A stretch of 49,185 nt of DNA, taken from positions 1 to 49,185 of the forward strand of contig CAYMEK010000029.1 of assembly GCA_964389305.1 (NCBI GenBank). Direction: 5' to 3'. A program made the translations under genes and the position numbers. This DNA comes from CAYMEK01 sp964389305 (GTDB lineage: Bacteria; Spirochaetota; Spirochaetia; SZUA-6; DRHE01). How positions within the stretch are numbered: the stretch's first letter is position 1; every line of letters begins with the position of its first letter. This document shows, piece after piece, positions 16,940 to 25,694 of this stretch. Below the pieces are notes generated by a model that saw only the letters and a list, made by a program, of their open reading frames with translations, did not search any database and had not been told where the DNA came from.

Positions 16940-17689
16940 TCACAGAGAATACCAGCGGAAGGGCTGCGGCAGGATCACCTCTCCGTGGAAGGCGCTCGCG
17001 GCTTCCTCGACAATCGCCTCGGTGTTTACATACTTGTGCCAGCAAATGTGGCAGAGGAAGAGCCTGGCCACACCGGCCCGGTCGGCGGAAAGCCCGGCCT
17101 GGTAGGCGGAGCTGTGACCTTCATGGCCCGGCTCGCCAAGCCAGCGGTGAGAAAAAGTAGCTTCATGGATCAAGGTCTGACTTCCCCGGGCCGCCTCCGA
17201 AACCGCAGGGTTGAAAGCCGTGTCCGAGGTGTAGAAGAAGCGGGACGCTGGCGAACGGAACGAAACCATGCTGGTGGGGACGGAGTGGTTTCCCGGAAAA
17301 AGCAGGATCTCCAGCTCATCGCGATCGAAGCTTTCTCCGATGCGAAGCGGAAAGGTGTTGTTCGGAGGATTGAGCTCCAGGACGCGGTGAAGTCTCTCCA
17401 GCACACCCCGGGTAGTCACGCTGCACACCACCCCCAGTTCCCGCTTCCTCCCCATGCAGCTCAACGTTTGGAGCAGTGACGGATAACCGGCAATGTGATC
17501 GGCGTGGCAGTGGGTAAGGACGACAAGGTCCAGCTCCAGGGGATCGCGACCGGTTTTATGAATCGACTGGACCGGGTTTCCCGAGGCGTCGACCAGGACC
17601 AACAGGCTTCCCGTATCTACAAGGAACGAGGTGAAGCCGTTGTCCGCTGTGGGTATGGCGCAGGATGTGCCAAGGAAGATGAGTTTCAT
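16940..17689 (-). CDS. Metallo-beta-lactamase-fold hydrolase (RNase Z-like)
   Basis: Binuclear metal hydrolase of 249 residues. The signature HCHADH is at residues 60-65; further ligands are expected in LFPGNHSVPTS, FYTSDTAFN and LIHEATFSH, and EGHSSAYQAG resembles the RNase Z/arylsulfatase branch. It lies 20 bases downstream of the ABC ATPase gene on the same strand and may be the last gene of that operon. A phosphodiesterase acting on an imported compound, or tRNA 3' processing, are both possible; the short length and context favour the former weakly. Confidence 0.8.
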   Translation of the reverse strand: MKLIFLGTSCAIPTADNGFTSFLVDTGSLLVLVDASGNPVQSIHKTGRDPLELDLVVLTHCHADHIAGYPSLLQTLSCMGRKRELGVVCSVTTRGVLERLHRVLELNPPNNTFPLRIGESFDRDELEILLFPGNHSVPTSMVSFRSPASRFFYTSDTAFNPAVSEAARGSQTLIHEATFSHRWLGEPGHEGHSSAYQAGLSADRAGVARLFLCHICWHKYVNTEAIVEEAASAFHGEVILPQPFRWYSL

Positions 17690-17709
17690 AATGATCGCAG
17701 GTCCTTCTC

Positions 17710-18783
17710 TTAGTGTTTCAGTATCGAAAGCCGGTCGGGATCCATACGGATCCAGATCTGTGAGCCCTCCGCCAGCGGCCTGGCCGTCTCTCCCTTGGCC
17801 CGTATAAGAAAGCCCTGCAGATCGAGCAGGTAATCGATCAGCTCGCCCACGTAGGAAGCTCTGGCGACCCGTACCGAAAACGTGTTGGTGCCTCTCGGCT
17901 CCCCTGCGCCGGCGGCTGGGTAGAGGAGCTCGATGTTCTCCGGCCTGACCGCGACCTCCACCTCTTCACCACCGCGCAGCTCCCGTCCCTTTCCGAATAT
18001 CGTCAGGCCGGAGGCTGTCCTTACGCCGGCGTGCTTCTTTGTGACCTCGGTGACCTGCCCGCGGACGAAGGCTGTAGTTCCCATGAAGCCGGCCACGAAT
18101 CGGTTGGCAGGGTAGGAATAGATCTCCGCCGTTTCCCCGATCTGAACGATCTTGCCCCTGTCCATCACGGCGATACGATCGGAGATCACCATGGCTTCGG
18201 TCTGGTCGTGGGTCACATAGATGCTGGTAATCCCCGACTGCTTGTGGATCTGGGCGATTTCGAAGCGCATCTGCTCCCGCAGCAGGGCGTCCAGGTTGCT
18301 CAGCGGTTCGTCCAGCAGCAGGATGTCCGGTTCCAGCACCAGGGCGCGGGCCAGGGCGACCCGCTGCTGCTGCCCGCCGGAAAGCTGCCGGGGATAGCGA
18401 TCTTCGAATCCCGATAGCTTCACCGTGTCCAGCCCCTGCTCTACCCTTTTTTGAATCGCGGCCTTGGGCAGCTTCTTGAGCTGCAGGCCAAAAGCCAGGT
18501 TCTGAAAGACCGTCATATGCGGCCAGAGGGCGTAGTTCTGGAACACCAGCCCGATGCCCCGCCGTTCCGGGGGAATCTCGGTGATATTGCGGGGGCCGAT
18601 CAGGATGCGACCGCTGTCCAGGCTCACGAAGCCCGCTACGGCCCGCAGGGTGGTTGTTTTTCCACATCCCGACGGCCCCAGCAGGGTCAGCAGCTCTCCC
18701 TGGCGGACCTCCAGGCTCATATCGTCCACCGCTCTGAGCCTGCCGTAGGATTTCACCACGTGATCGAGAATCAAATTGGGCAT
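17710..18783 (-). CDS. ABC importer ATPase, spermidine/iron type (PotA/FbpC-like)
   Basis: Cytoplasmic ATPase of 357 residues. Walker A is LLGPSGCGKTTTL, the Q-loop LVFQNYALWPHM, the signature LSGGQQQRVALARAL, Walker B ILLLDEPLSNLD, and the H-loop THDQTEAM. The C-terminal about 120 residues form a TOBE-type regulatory region (VAVRPENIELL). It powers the importer with the two permeases and binding protein encoded upstream on the same strand. Confidence 0.92.
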   Translation of the reverse strand: MPNLILDHVVKSYGRLRAVDDMSLEVRQGELLTLLGPSGCGKTTTLRAVAGFVSLDSGRILIGPRNITEIPPERRGIGLVFQNYALWPHMTVFQNLAFGLQLKKLPKAAIQKRVEQGLDTVKLSGFEDRYPRQLSGGQQQRVALARALVLEPDILLLDEPLSNLDALLREQMRFEIAQIHKQSGITSIYVTHDQTEAMVISDRIAVMDRGKIVQIGETAEIYSYPANRFVAGFMGTTAFVRGQVTEVTKKHAGVRTASGLTIFGKGRELRGGEEVEVAVRPENIELLYPAAGAGEPRGTNTFSVRVARASYVGELIDYLLDLQGFLIRAKGETARPLAEGSQIWIRMDPDRLSILKH

Positions 18784-18819
18784 CGGCAGGGCACCTCCCG
18801 GATGTTATTGGTCACTCCT

Positions 18820-19647
18820 CTACCCCATTCCTCCTACGTACTCCGCCCGCAACACCTTCTGGATCAGGGTCATGAAGAGGATGCTGGGGATGAGCAGGAT
18901 AACGGCGATAACCGAGGCGAACTGCATGTTGTAACCGCTGGAGGAGTACAGCGTCATCGGCAGCGTGTTGATGAAGGGAAGTCCGATGAAAAAGGTGCCG
19001 GTGAACTCGTCCAGCGAGGTTATGAACACGAACACCGCGCTGGCCAGCAGTCCGGGCGCGGCCAGGGGCAGGGTGATGCGGAAGAAGGCCGTGGCCCTGC
19101 CGGCTCCTACGCTTCTGGCCGCCTCTTCGAGGTGGGGCGGGATGGCGCGAAAGGTGGCGCTGGTTATCCAGACTCCGAACACCAGGCCCACCAGGATGTG
19201 GACGAGGATGACGCCGGGAAGGGTGCCGGCCAGCCCGATACGGGTAAAGATCCGCAGCAGGTTCACGAAGATCGGCTGCTGGGGAAAGGCGTTGGGCATC
19301 AGGAAGAGAAACATGATCAGCGTGCCGAAGGGGATTCTGTACTTGGCCAGGGCGTAGCCTGCCGGAATGGCAAGAAGCATGGCGATGCAGACCACGATCA
19401 CGGCTATCAGCAGACTCAGGAAGAAGGCCGGCACGATGCTCACCGCGCCGATGGCCAGGCTCTTCTGCAGGCCCAGGGCCTGCCGCCAGTAGTCGAGACC
19501 GACCTGCTGCGGCAGGCTCGACGGCCAGTACCAGCGGATGGCCACGGACCAGAGAAAAAGGCTCATCATCGGCCCGATGATCAAAAGAAACACGAGGAGC
19601 AGAAGGATCAACTCGGCGGCGAGTACCGCGATTCGTTTGCCGCTCAA
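18820..19647 (-). CDS. ABC importer permease, PotC-like
   Basis: Inner-membrane permease of 275 residues with about six hydrophobic helices. The cytoplasmic coupling loop that contacts the ATPase is visible as EAARSVGAGRATAFFRITLPLAAPGL. A long hydrophobic N-terminus (LAAELILLLLVFLLIIGPMM) starts the first helix. It follows the other permease by four bases. Confidence 0.9.
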   Translation of the reverse strand: MSGKRIAVLAAELILLLLVFLLIIGPMMSLFLWSVAIRWYWPSSLPQQVGLDYWRQALGLQKSLAIGAVSIVPAFFLSLLIAVIVVCIAMLLAIPAGYALAKYRIPFGTLIMFLFLMPNAFPQQPIFVNLLRIFTRIGLAGTLPGVILVHILVGLVFGVWITSATFRAIPPHLEEAARSVGAGRATAFFRITLPLAAPGLLASAVFVFITSLDEFTGTFFIGLPFINTLPMTLYSSSGYNMQFASVIAVILLIPSILFMTLIQKVLRAEYVGGMG

Positions 19648-19651
19648 CTCC

Positions 19652-20524
19652 TCATCTCCTCGGGGCCTCGCTCTCGGCCACTCGCTTCACCGACGAGCGT
19701 AGATAGTAGATGGCGGTCGCCAGGACCAACAGGTAGGAGAACACGCCCAGGGTGTTGGCCACTCCGAAATCCCGAAAGTAGTTGACCCGGTGGGCGATGT
19801 CCACCGTGATCGTGGTGGGAATTTTGCCGCCGATCAGCATGTAGGGCAGGGTGAAGGTTCCTACAATCTGGGAATACACCAGGACCAGGGCGACCAGAAT
19901 GCTGGATTTGCTCATGGGAACCAGGATGCGGGCGATCACCCGCGCCCTGGAGGCTCCGGAGCTTCTGGCCGCCTCGATGTAGCTGTTGTCGATCATCTGG
20001 AATCCCCCGTGGATAATCAGGACGGAGAAAGGGACCATCTTCCAGATGAAACCGAAAGACAATCCCCAGAGGTTGAACAGCGCCAGGGGTCTGTCGATAT
20101 CTATCAGCCCGAGATGGGCCAGGGCCAGGTTGAGCAGTCCATGGGGCGCCAGGAAGCTGTTCATCATCTGGGCCACCACGACGAAGGGGATGAAAATGGG
20201 CAGCTTGTAAAGGCTGGCCAGCAGGCGGGAAATCACGCTGTCCCGAAAGCGCAGGTACACAGCCAGCAACACGGCCAGCACCGCCGTGACCGTGGTGCTG
20301 AATGCGGTGACCGCGAAGGTGAAGCCGATGTCTTTGAGGTACAATTCCCAGGTCTTCGCGTAGTTTTGGAAGGAAAAGCCTCCTTCAGTGCCCACGAAGC
20401 TGCGCACGAAAGAGGAAACGAAGGGGTAGCCGTACATCAGCAGCATGAAGGTGACGGCCGGGAAAAGCAGAAAGAGGTAAGGAGGGAGCGCCAGCCCCCT
20501 CCTCAGGTGAAGTCTTTCAGACAT
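19652..20524 (-). CDS. ABC importer permease, PotB-like
   Basis: Inner-membrane permease of 290 residues. LPPYLFLLFPAVTFMLLMYGYPF forms the first helix; the EAA coupling loop is EAARSSGASRARVIARILVPMSKSS. It pairs with the 275-residue permease to form the translocation channel. Eight bases separate it from the binding-protein gene. Confidence 0.9.
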   Translation of the reverse strand: MSERLHLRRGLALPPYLFLLFPAVTFMLLMYGYPFVSSFVRSFVGTEGGFSFQNYAKTWELYLKDIGFTFAVTAFSTTVTAVLAVLLAVYLRFRDSVISRLLASLYKLPIFIPFVVVAQMMNSFLAPHGLLNLALAHLGLIDIDRPLALFNLWGLSFGFIWKMVPFSVLIIHGGFQMIDNSYIEAARSSGASRARVIARILVPMSKSSILVALVLVYSQIVGTFTLPYMLIGGKIPTTITVDIAHRVNYFRDFGVANTLGVFSYLLVLATAIYYLRSSVKRVAESEAPRR

Positions 20525-20532
20525 CTACAGGC

Positions 20533-21711
20533 TTACTTGATCCACTTTTCGTAGGATTCCAGCATGGCGGAGAAATAGTCGGCCAGCGGGAAAGCGAGAC
20601 CCTTGGCGGCCAGGTCTTGAGGTGTGACATCGCCGTAGATCTTATCATAGATGTCCTGAGGGATTGCACCCTTGAGATACGAGCCGTCGATCCCGGGATA
20701 CCAGTTGAAGCGCTGTACGATCTCCTTGGCCTGAAACTCGGGGCTGGTTACAAACTCCACGAACTTCTTGGCCTCCTCAGGGTGGGCGGTCTTCCGAGGG
20801 ATTACGAAGTACATAGGCTGTCCGGGCATCCCGGGCTCGGGCAGGACCATGCGGGTCTTGGGATCGAGCTTGCCCTCATTCATAAAGGTGAAAAACATGT
20901 CCACCCAGACCGGTCCCATCCAGATCTCGCCCCGGTTCAGCGAGTCGAGGGTACCGACATTTCCGGCTGTGAAGCTGACGTTCTTGTTGAACTCGCCCAG
21001 ATCCTTGAACGCCTGCTCCCAGGAATCCACCTCGGATTGCTCAAAGGGCCCGGTGACGGCGTATTTCTCGTATTTCCCGGTCTTCCAGTACACCCAGCCG
21101 ACTGTGAAGGACACGCCGGACATGCCGCCCTTGATCCCATTGTAGCCGAACTTGCCGGGGTTCTTCTTCACCCAGTCCACCAGCTCTTGGTAGCTCTTGG
21201 GCGGATTGGTGACGTAGTCCGGGTTGTAGGCCAAGGCGGTCTGGCTGTGGAACATGGGCATCACGTAGCCTTCGACCTTTACTCCCAGGGAGTATTTGGC
21301 GAACGGAGAGGTAACGTATTTCCAGGTCGAGATATCCTTGGCGTAGGACAGCAGCAGATCTTTCTCCATGGCCCATTTCATGAAGATTTGGTGCACCATG
21401 GCTACGTCCACGTCCCAGGTTTCCTTGTTGGACTGACTCTCCGCATCGAGCTTCTCGAAGATGAGCTGGGAGCCGGCATTGCCGGGACCCGTATGCACGG
21501 TCATCACACTGATACCCGGATACTTGGCCGAGAGCTGCGGGCCGATGACGTTCTGCCCGAGGGCGAGCATGTTGACATCCCCGGCAGTCATGTATACCAA
21601 TTTGACCTGCTCAGGTTTTGCCGCCGCTGGCTCTTTCTGGCCTCCCGCCGGCAGCCAGACGCCGACGAGCAGCAGAATGAACGCGAGGAGTGCGAACTTT
21701 CTTACCTGCAT
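20533..21711 (-). CDS. Extracellular solute-binding protein (family 1/PotD-like)
   Basis: Periplasmic binding protein of 392 residues for the adjacent importer. The signal peptide (MQVRKFALLAFILLLVGVW) ends in LPAGGQKE, the AGGQKE-type junction common in spirochaete binding proteins; there is no Cys lipobox. The mature part has the two-lobe binding-protein look (KSYQELVDWVKKNPGKF, NRGEIWMGPVWVDMF, HPEEAKKFVEFVTSPEFQ). The ligand is not deducible: polyamine, iron, phosphonate or sugar-acid types share this architecture. AAGGAGGT precedes the ATG. Confidence 0.88.
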   Translation of the reverse strand: MQVRKFALLAFILLLVGVWLPAGGQKEPAAAKPEQVKLVYMTAGDVNMLALGQNVIGPQLSAKYPGISVMTVHTGPGNAGSQLIFEKLDAESQSNKETWDVDVAMVHQIFMKWAMEKDLLLSYAKDISTWKYVTSPFAKYSLGVKVEGYVMPMFHSQTALAYNPDYVTNPPKSYQELVDWVKKNPGKFGYNGIKGGMSGVSFTVGWVYWKTGKYEKYAVTGPFEQSEVDSWEQAFKDLGEFNKNVSFTAGNVGTLDSLNRGEIWMGPVWVDMFFTFMNEGKLDPKTRMVLPEPGMPGQPMYFVIPRKTAHPEEAKKFVEFVTSPEFQAKEIVQRFNWYPGIDGSYLKGAIPQDIYDKIYGDVTPQDLAAKGLAFPLADYFSAMLESYEKWIK

Positions 21712-21738
21712 TTCGACCTCCTTAGTGGTGGTGATTTC

Positions 21739-21759
21739 GAGGCCGCCCAGGGCGGCCTC
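21739..21759. other. Strong hairpin in the 5' leader of the binding-protein gene
   Basis: GAGGCCGCC and GGCGGCCTC form a perfect 9-bp stem closed by three bases, between the candidate promoter and the AAGGAGGT ribosome site. No U-run follows on the minus strand, so it looks like an mRNA-stabilising or regulatory leader hairpin rather than a terminator. Confidence 0.6.
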
Positions 21760-21768
21760 CGATTATGT

Positions 21769-21799
21769 ATTGTAGGCGCCGGATCCAATACGTTGTCAA
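21769..21799 (-). promoter_or_regulatory. Candidate promoter of the PotD-like ABC operon
   Basis: On the minus strand TTGACA (21799-21794) is followed after 19 bases by TACAAT (21774-21769). Both hexamers are good but the spacing is longer than ideal. It lies in the 242-bp region shared with the divergent DeoR-like regulator. Confidence 0.42.
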
Positions 21800-21939
21800 T
21801 TTTTTCTTGGACACGGGAAAATCAACAACCAAGGATGTGAGCCATATTTCACAAGGTAAGCAAAATCTATTAGCTAAACCTTAGAGATCTTTTAGAGCAC
21901 TGTTAGACCGATAGCTCTTTTTTTGCCGCTGGAATCGAT

Positions 21940-21945
21940 TATAAT
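21940..21945 (+). promoter_or_regulatory. Perfect -10 element eight bases before the DeoR-like gene
   Basis: TATAAT at this place, with ATG at 21954 and no Shine-Dalgarno sequence, would give a leaderless transcript. A clear -35 at 17 bases is not visible (T-rich CTTTTT only), so an activator may be needed or the promoter may be weak. Confidence 0.42.
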
Positions 21946-21953
21946 GTCAACGT

Positions 21954-22934
21954 ATGGAAGTGCAGCTTCCCAAGCACCGGCTCAAACAGAAAGAGCTGGT
22001 CATGAACATATTCTTCCTGTTCGAAAAGGAGTACGAGCGCAGTCCGGTGGAGTCGATCTGGGAGATCGAGCTTCCCATCGAGGGCATAAAGAGAGAGCTG
22101 GGCGAGATCTGCTCGGTCCACTACCGCAGCAACCTGTGGATCTACACTCAGCTGAGGCGCTACGAGGAAGATCTGGGAGTCAGGCTGTTTCGGAAGGACA
22201 ACGCGGGATGTGCGAAAGGCAGCTTTCGCCTTTCCATCTACGACCGGATGTTGAAATTTTACCAAAAGCAGCACCTGTACGTGAGTGACAAGATCAAGGT
22301 GGCCAACGGCGTGTATGACAAGATCATCAATGACGTAATGAGAAAGAAATCCAGCGCCGTCAGGATCTTCCTCGGCGCCGGGAGCACGATCTTTCACCTG
22401 GCCAACATCCTGGCCGAAAAGGCCTGGCGGGATCCGGTGAAATACCTGATATCCACGCACAACCTCGGCGTCTTGAAACGGCTTCTCGAGCCCACGGTCG
22501 ACTACAGGAAGATCGACGTGTTCACCCCAAAGGGCCAGATAGATCCTGTGACCTACACCATTCTCGGGGAGGTCGACGAGCTCGATTCCTCGACCCCCTT
22601 TGATTACGTGGTCATGGGCACTTCGTACATCCTGGACGGTAAGCTCTACGTGGAATCGCAGAAAGAGGCGGTGATCAAAAACGGAATTTTGAATCGCCTG
22701 AAGGGGGAGAAGATCCTGATCCTCACCAAGCATGAGTTCATCGATCAACCGCTGCCGGAGTTGCAGCTCTACGGATCGATTCAAGATTTCGACTATGTGA
22801 TTGTACCGAAGCACAGCGAGGAGCGGGAAGCGAAGAAAAAATATGAACGGGTATTCGATCAGTATCAGCGCCTCTTCTCTCCACAGATTATCCACTGGAA
22901 CTACACAATCCTGAAGGTGCTGAGACCGCGGTGA
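21954..22934 (+). CDS. DeoR-like transcriptional regulator
   Basis: The 326-residue protein has a C-terminal half resembling the DeoR effector (sugar-phosphate-isomerase-like) domain: VRIFLGAGSTIFHLANIL, then ISTHNLGVLKRLLEP, DYVVMGTSYILDG and EKILILTKHEFID. The N-terminal about 110 residues are larger than the usual DeoR winged helix and I cannot place the HTH precisely; DRMLKFYQKQHLYVSDKI may be the linker helix. Divergent from the ABC importer operon, it is the obvious candidate regulator of it, with a phosphorylated metabolite as likely signal. A second Met at 22002 is an alternative start, with only a weak ribosome site. Confidence 0.65.
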   Translation: MEVQLPKHRLKQKELVMNIFFLFEKEYERSPVESIWEIELPIEGIKRELGEICSVHYRSNLWIYTQLRRYEEDLGVRLFRKDNAGCAKGSFRLSIYDRMLKFYQKQHLYVSDKIKVANGVYDKIINDVMRKKSSAVRIFLGAGSTIFHLANILAEKAWRDPVKYLISTHNLGVLKRLLEPTVDYRKIDVFTPKGQIDPVTYTILGEVDELDSSTPFDYVVMGTSYILDGKLYVESQKEAVIKNGILNRLKGEKILILTKHEFIDQPLPELQLYGSIQDFDYVIVPKHSEEREAKKKYERVFDQYQRLFSPQIIHWNYTILKVLRPR

Positions 22935-22958
22935 GCGCTGTTTTTGTTGACAGCGCTC
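22933..22958. other. Hairpin overlapping the DeoR-like stop codon
   Basis: GAGCGCTG and CAGCGCTC form a perfect 8-bp stem around a 10-base T-rich loop. No U-run follows, so termination would be inefficient. The right arm overlaps the start of the candidate promoter of the next gene. Confidence 0.5.
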
Positions 22959-22975
22959 GAGAAGGCAGGAATAAT
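22947..22975 (+). promoter_or_regulatory. Candidate promoter of the penicillin-acylase-family gene
   Basis: TTGACA (22947-22952), 17 bases, then AATAAT (22970-22975): perfect -35, good -10 and ideal spacing, about 80 bases upstream of the ATG at 23057. The -35 overlaps the right arm of the hairpin at 22933-22958. Confidence 0.6.
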
Positions 22976-23056
22976 GTCGTAATAGCCCAAGTACCTGCCC
23001 GCTCTGTATACAACGGAAGCCGCGCTCCAAGGCGGCAGGTCAGGTAGGAGGCAATC

Positions 23057-25654
23057 ATGAAATCCCGGATTCGCAATATCATGATCGCAGCGGGGGTCCT
23101 GGCCCTGCTGGTGATCGCGCTGTTGGGAGCCTGGCTTTGGCTCACCAGGCGGCCCTTCCCCAAAACCCGCGGCCGGATCACGGTAAGCGGGATTTCGGCT
23201 CCCGTGGAGATCTTCCGGGACCGCTACGGCGTGCCCCACATCTACGCTCGAACTTCGGAAGACCTTTTTTATGCTCAAGGATTCGTCCACGCCCAGGATC
23301 GTTTTTGGCAGATGGAGTTCTGGCGGCGTCTCGGGTCCGGGCGGCTTTCCGAGCTGTTCGGTGACAAGCTGCTGGAGACCGACAAGTACCTGAGAACCAT
23401 GGGCTTCGCCCGGGTCGCCGAGAAGGAGTTTGATGCATATGGGGAGGAGGCGAAGAGGTACCTCGAGGCCTACGCGGCCGGGGTGAACGCCTACATACTC
23501 GAGCGCAAGAGCGCCCGGCTGGGACTGGAGTTCGCACTGCTGAAGCTTCAAGGCGTGGACTTCGAGATCGACCCCTGGAGGCCGGCCGACACGCTGTGTT
23601 GGGGAAAGATGATGTGCTACGATCTGGGCAGCAACTTCGAGGGAGAGAGGCGGAATCTGGAGGTCCTACGCACCGCCGGCCTGGGCGGGTGGGCTGGCAT
23701 CTTTACCCTTTACCGCCGGGATATGCCGGTGATTGTCAGCAATGAGGAGATGGCCCGCCTCGATGCCGCCGGACAGCGGGGGCCCGCCGGACAGGACGGG
23801 GCCGGCCTGCTTCTTCGTGTTTTCGGCTCCGCGGGGCCAGGCTCCAACAACTGGGTGATATCCGGGTCCCGGACCGCCACCGGCAAGCCCTTGCTGGCCA
23901 ACGACATGCACCTGGCCATCCAGATGCCTTCGATCTGGTACGAGATCGGCCTGCACGGAGTCAACCGGGAGGGCGAGGCGGGGCGCACCGAGAGCTGTCC
24001 CTTCGACCTGCTCGGCTACTCCTTTCCCGGAGTTCCGGGTGTGATAGCCGGGCACAACGATCGCATCGCCTGGGGGCATACCAACCTGGCGGGAGATGTC
24101 CAGGATCTGTATGTCGAACGGATCAATCCGGAGAATCCCGACCAGTACGAGGTGAACGGGCGTTGGGTGGATATGGAGATCCGCTGCGAGGAGATCAAGG
24201 TCCATAAACAGGAGGAGCCCTACATCCTGCGGGTCCGCCAAACCCGGCACGGACCCGTCCTGAGCGACCTGGGCTCGTGGGAGAAGCTCAACAACTTCTA
24301 CCCCCTTCCAGCCAGCGACAAGGAGTTTCCCGCCAACATGGGCTTTACCGTGCTGGCGCTGCGCTGGACGGCCCTCGAGCCGAACCTGCTTCTCCAGGCC
24401 GTGTTCCAGCTCGATCAAGCCAGCAACTTCGACGAGTTCCGGGAGGCCCTGCGCTTCTGGGACGTCCCGGCCCAGAACATCGTGTATGCCGACGTGGAGG
24501 GGAACATCGGCTACCAGGTTCCGGGCCGCTACCCGCTGCGGGCCAGGGGAAACGGCCTGGCCCCGGTGCCCGGCTGGACCGACGAATACGAATGGCAGGG
24601 CTACCTCCCCTTCGAGCGGCTGCCCTACCTGTTCAATCCCGAAAAGGGATACATAGTCACCGCCAACAATCCGGTAACCGACTCCGGACAAAGCCTGCCC
24701 TGGGGAAGCGAGTTTTCCTACGGCTATCGGGCGCGGCGCATTGTGGAGATGATCGAAAGCGACGAGGATGGCATCGACGCCGAGGACATCGCCAGGATGC
24801 AGGGGGACACCTTCGATCAGGCTGCTTTCGAGATCGTTCCCTACCTGCAGGGATTGGATCTAAGCGTGGAAGAGAAGGCGGAGCAGGAGGCAAAGGGGGA
24901 AAGCGAGAAGCAGCGGGAGAAAAGGGAGCAAAGAGAGAGGGAAGAGCTCGCCTCAATGGAGGAGGCCAGGGCCAGGCTTCTGGGTTGGGACAAGCGCATG
25001 GAGATGGACAGCCCCGAGGCGGTGCTGTACACCTGGTTCTGGGTCAAGCTGGTCGAGGAGACCTTCAAGGACCAGTATCCGCAGGCAGCCTGGCCGCCCA
25101 AGCTCAACGGGCGATTTCAGAACGCCCTCTATTACCTGCTCCGGGACCCGGGCAATTCCTTGTGGGACGACCTGCGCACCCCGGAGCGTCGCGAGAGCCG
25201 GGACGAGATCCTGGTCCGGGCTTTTCGTAAAGGATACCGGGCGGCGGTCGAACGCCTGGGAGAGAAGATCGACGCCTGGCGGTGGGAGGACGTGCACACC
25301 GCCGAGTTCCGCAACCGGACCTTCGGGCAGTCGGGAATCGCTCCGATCGAACGGATATTCAACCGCGGACCGGTCGGGGTGCGGGGAGGCAACACCCAGG
25401 TCAGCGTGGCCATGTGGAAGCTGGACGAGCCGTTCGAGGTTTTCCACATTGCCTCTCAGCGGGCGATCTACGATCTGGGGGACTTGGGCGCCACCCTCAT
25501 GATCCATACCACCGGGCAGAGCGGGCATCCCACCAACCGGCACTACGACGACTATATAGAGCCCTGGCGGCGGATCGAGTACCATCCCAGCCTCTGGGAG
25601 CGCAGCGCCGTGGAGCAGGCCTCCAGGCGGCTGCTCCTAATACCTGTTCGTTGA
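23057..25654 (+). CDS. Penicillin acylase family (peptidase S45) protein
   Basis: Exported N-terminal-nucleophile amidohydrolase of 865 residues, expected to cleave itself and then hydrolyse amides such as acyl-homoserine lactones, beta-lactam side chains or other N-acyl compounds. Residues 8-29 form a signal or anchor helix. The alpha chain has RDRYGVPHIYA and GFVHAQDRFWQME. The nucleophile is Ser263 in GPGSNNWV, after a linker of about 25 residues rich in Gly/Ala/Gln (the usual excised spacer). ANDMHL and PGVIAGHNDRIAWGHTN belong to the beta chain. A Glu/Lys/Arg-rich stretch at about residues 605-640 is a predicted charged helix. TAGGAGG precedes the ATG. Natural substrate unknown. Confidence 0.9.
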   Translation: MKSRIRNIMIAAGVLALLVIALLGAWLWLTRRPFPKTRGRITVSGISAPVEIFRDRYGVPHIYARTSEDLFYAQGFVHAQDRFWQMEFWRRLGSGRLSELFGDKLLETDKYLRTMGFARVAEKEFDAYGEEAKRYLEAYAAGVNAYILERKSARLGLEFALLKLQGVDFEIDPWRPADTLCWGKMMCYDLGSNFEGERRNLEVLRTAGLGGWAGIFTLYRRDMPVIVSNEEMARLDAAGQRGPAGQDGAGLLLRVFGSAGPGSNNWVISGSRTATGKPLLANDMHLAIQMPSIWYEIGLHGVNREGEAGRTESCPFDLLGYSFPGVPGVIAGHNDRIAWGHTNLAGDVQDLYVERINPENPDQYEVNGRWVDMEIRCEEIKVHKQEEPYILRVRQTRHGPVLSDLGSWEKLNNFYPLPASDKEFPANMGFTVLALRWTALEPNLLLQAVFQLDQASNFDEFREALRFWDVPAQNIVYADVEGNIGYQVPGRYPLRARGNGLAPVPGWTDEYEWQGYLPFERLPYLFNPEKGYIVTANNPVTDSGQSLPWGSEFSYGYRARRIVEMIESDEDGIDAEDIARMQGDTFDQAAFEIVPYLQGLDLSVEEKAEQEAKGESEKQREKREQREREELASMEEARARLLGWDKRMEMDSPEAVLYTWFWVKLVEETFKDQYPQAAWPPKLNGRFQNALYYLLRDPGNSLWDDLRTPERRESRDEILVRAFRKGYRAAVERLGEKIDAWRWEDVHTAEFRNRTFGQSGIAPIERIFNRGPVGVRGGNTQVSVAMWKLDEPFEVFHIASQRAIYDLGDLGATLMIHTTGQSGHPTNRHYDDYIEPWRRIEYHPSLWERSAVEQASRRLLLIPVR

Positions 25655-25694
25655 CCTGGGCTGTCGGGAAGGAGAGCGGCTCGCTGACAACGGA

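Noticed and set aside
18451..19785. 444-codon plus-strand frame opposite the ABC genes
   Set aside because: Dominated by Gln, Gly, Asp and His in repetitive order, the typical mirror of hydrophobic permease codons; no ribosome site or motif.
20617..21840. 407-codon plus-strand frame opposite the binding-protein gene
   Set aside because: Antisense to a convincing exported protein; His/Leu/Gly-rich without motif.
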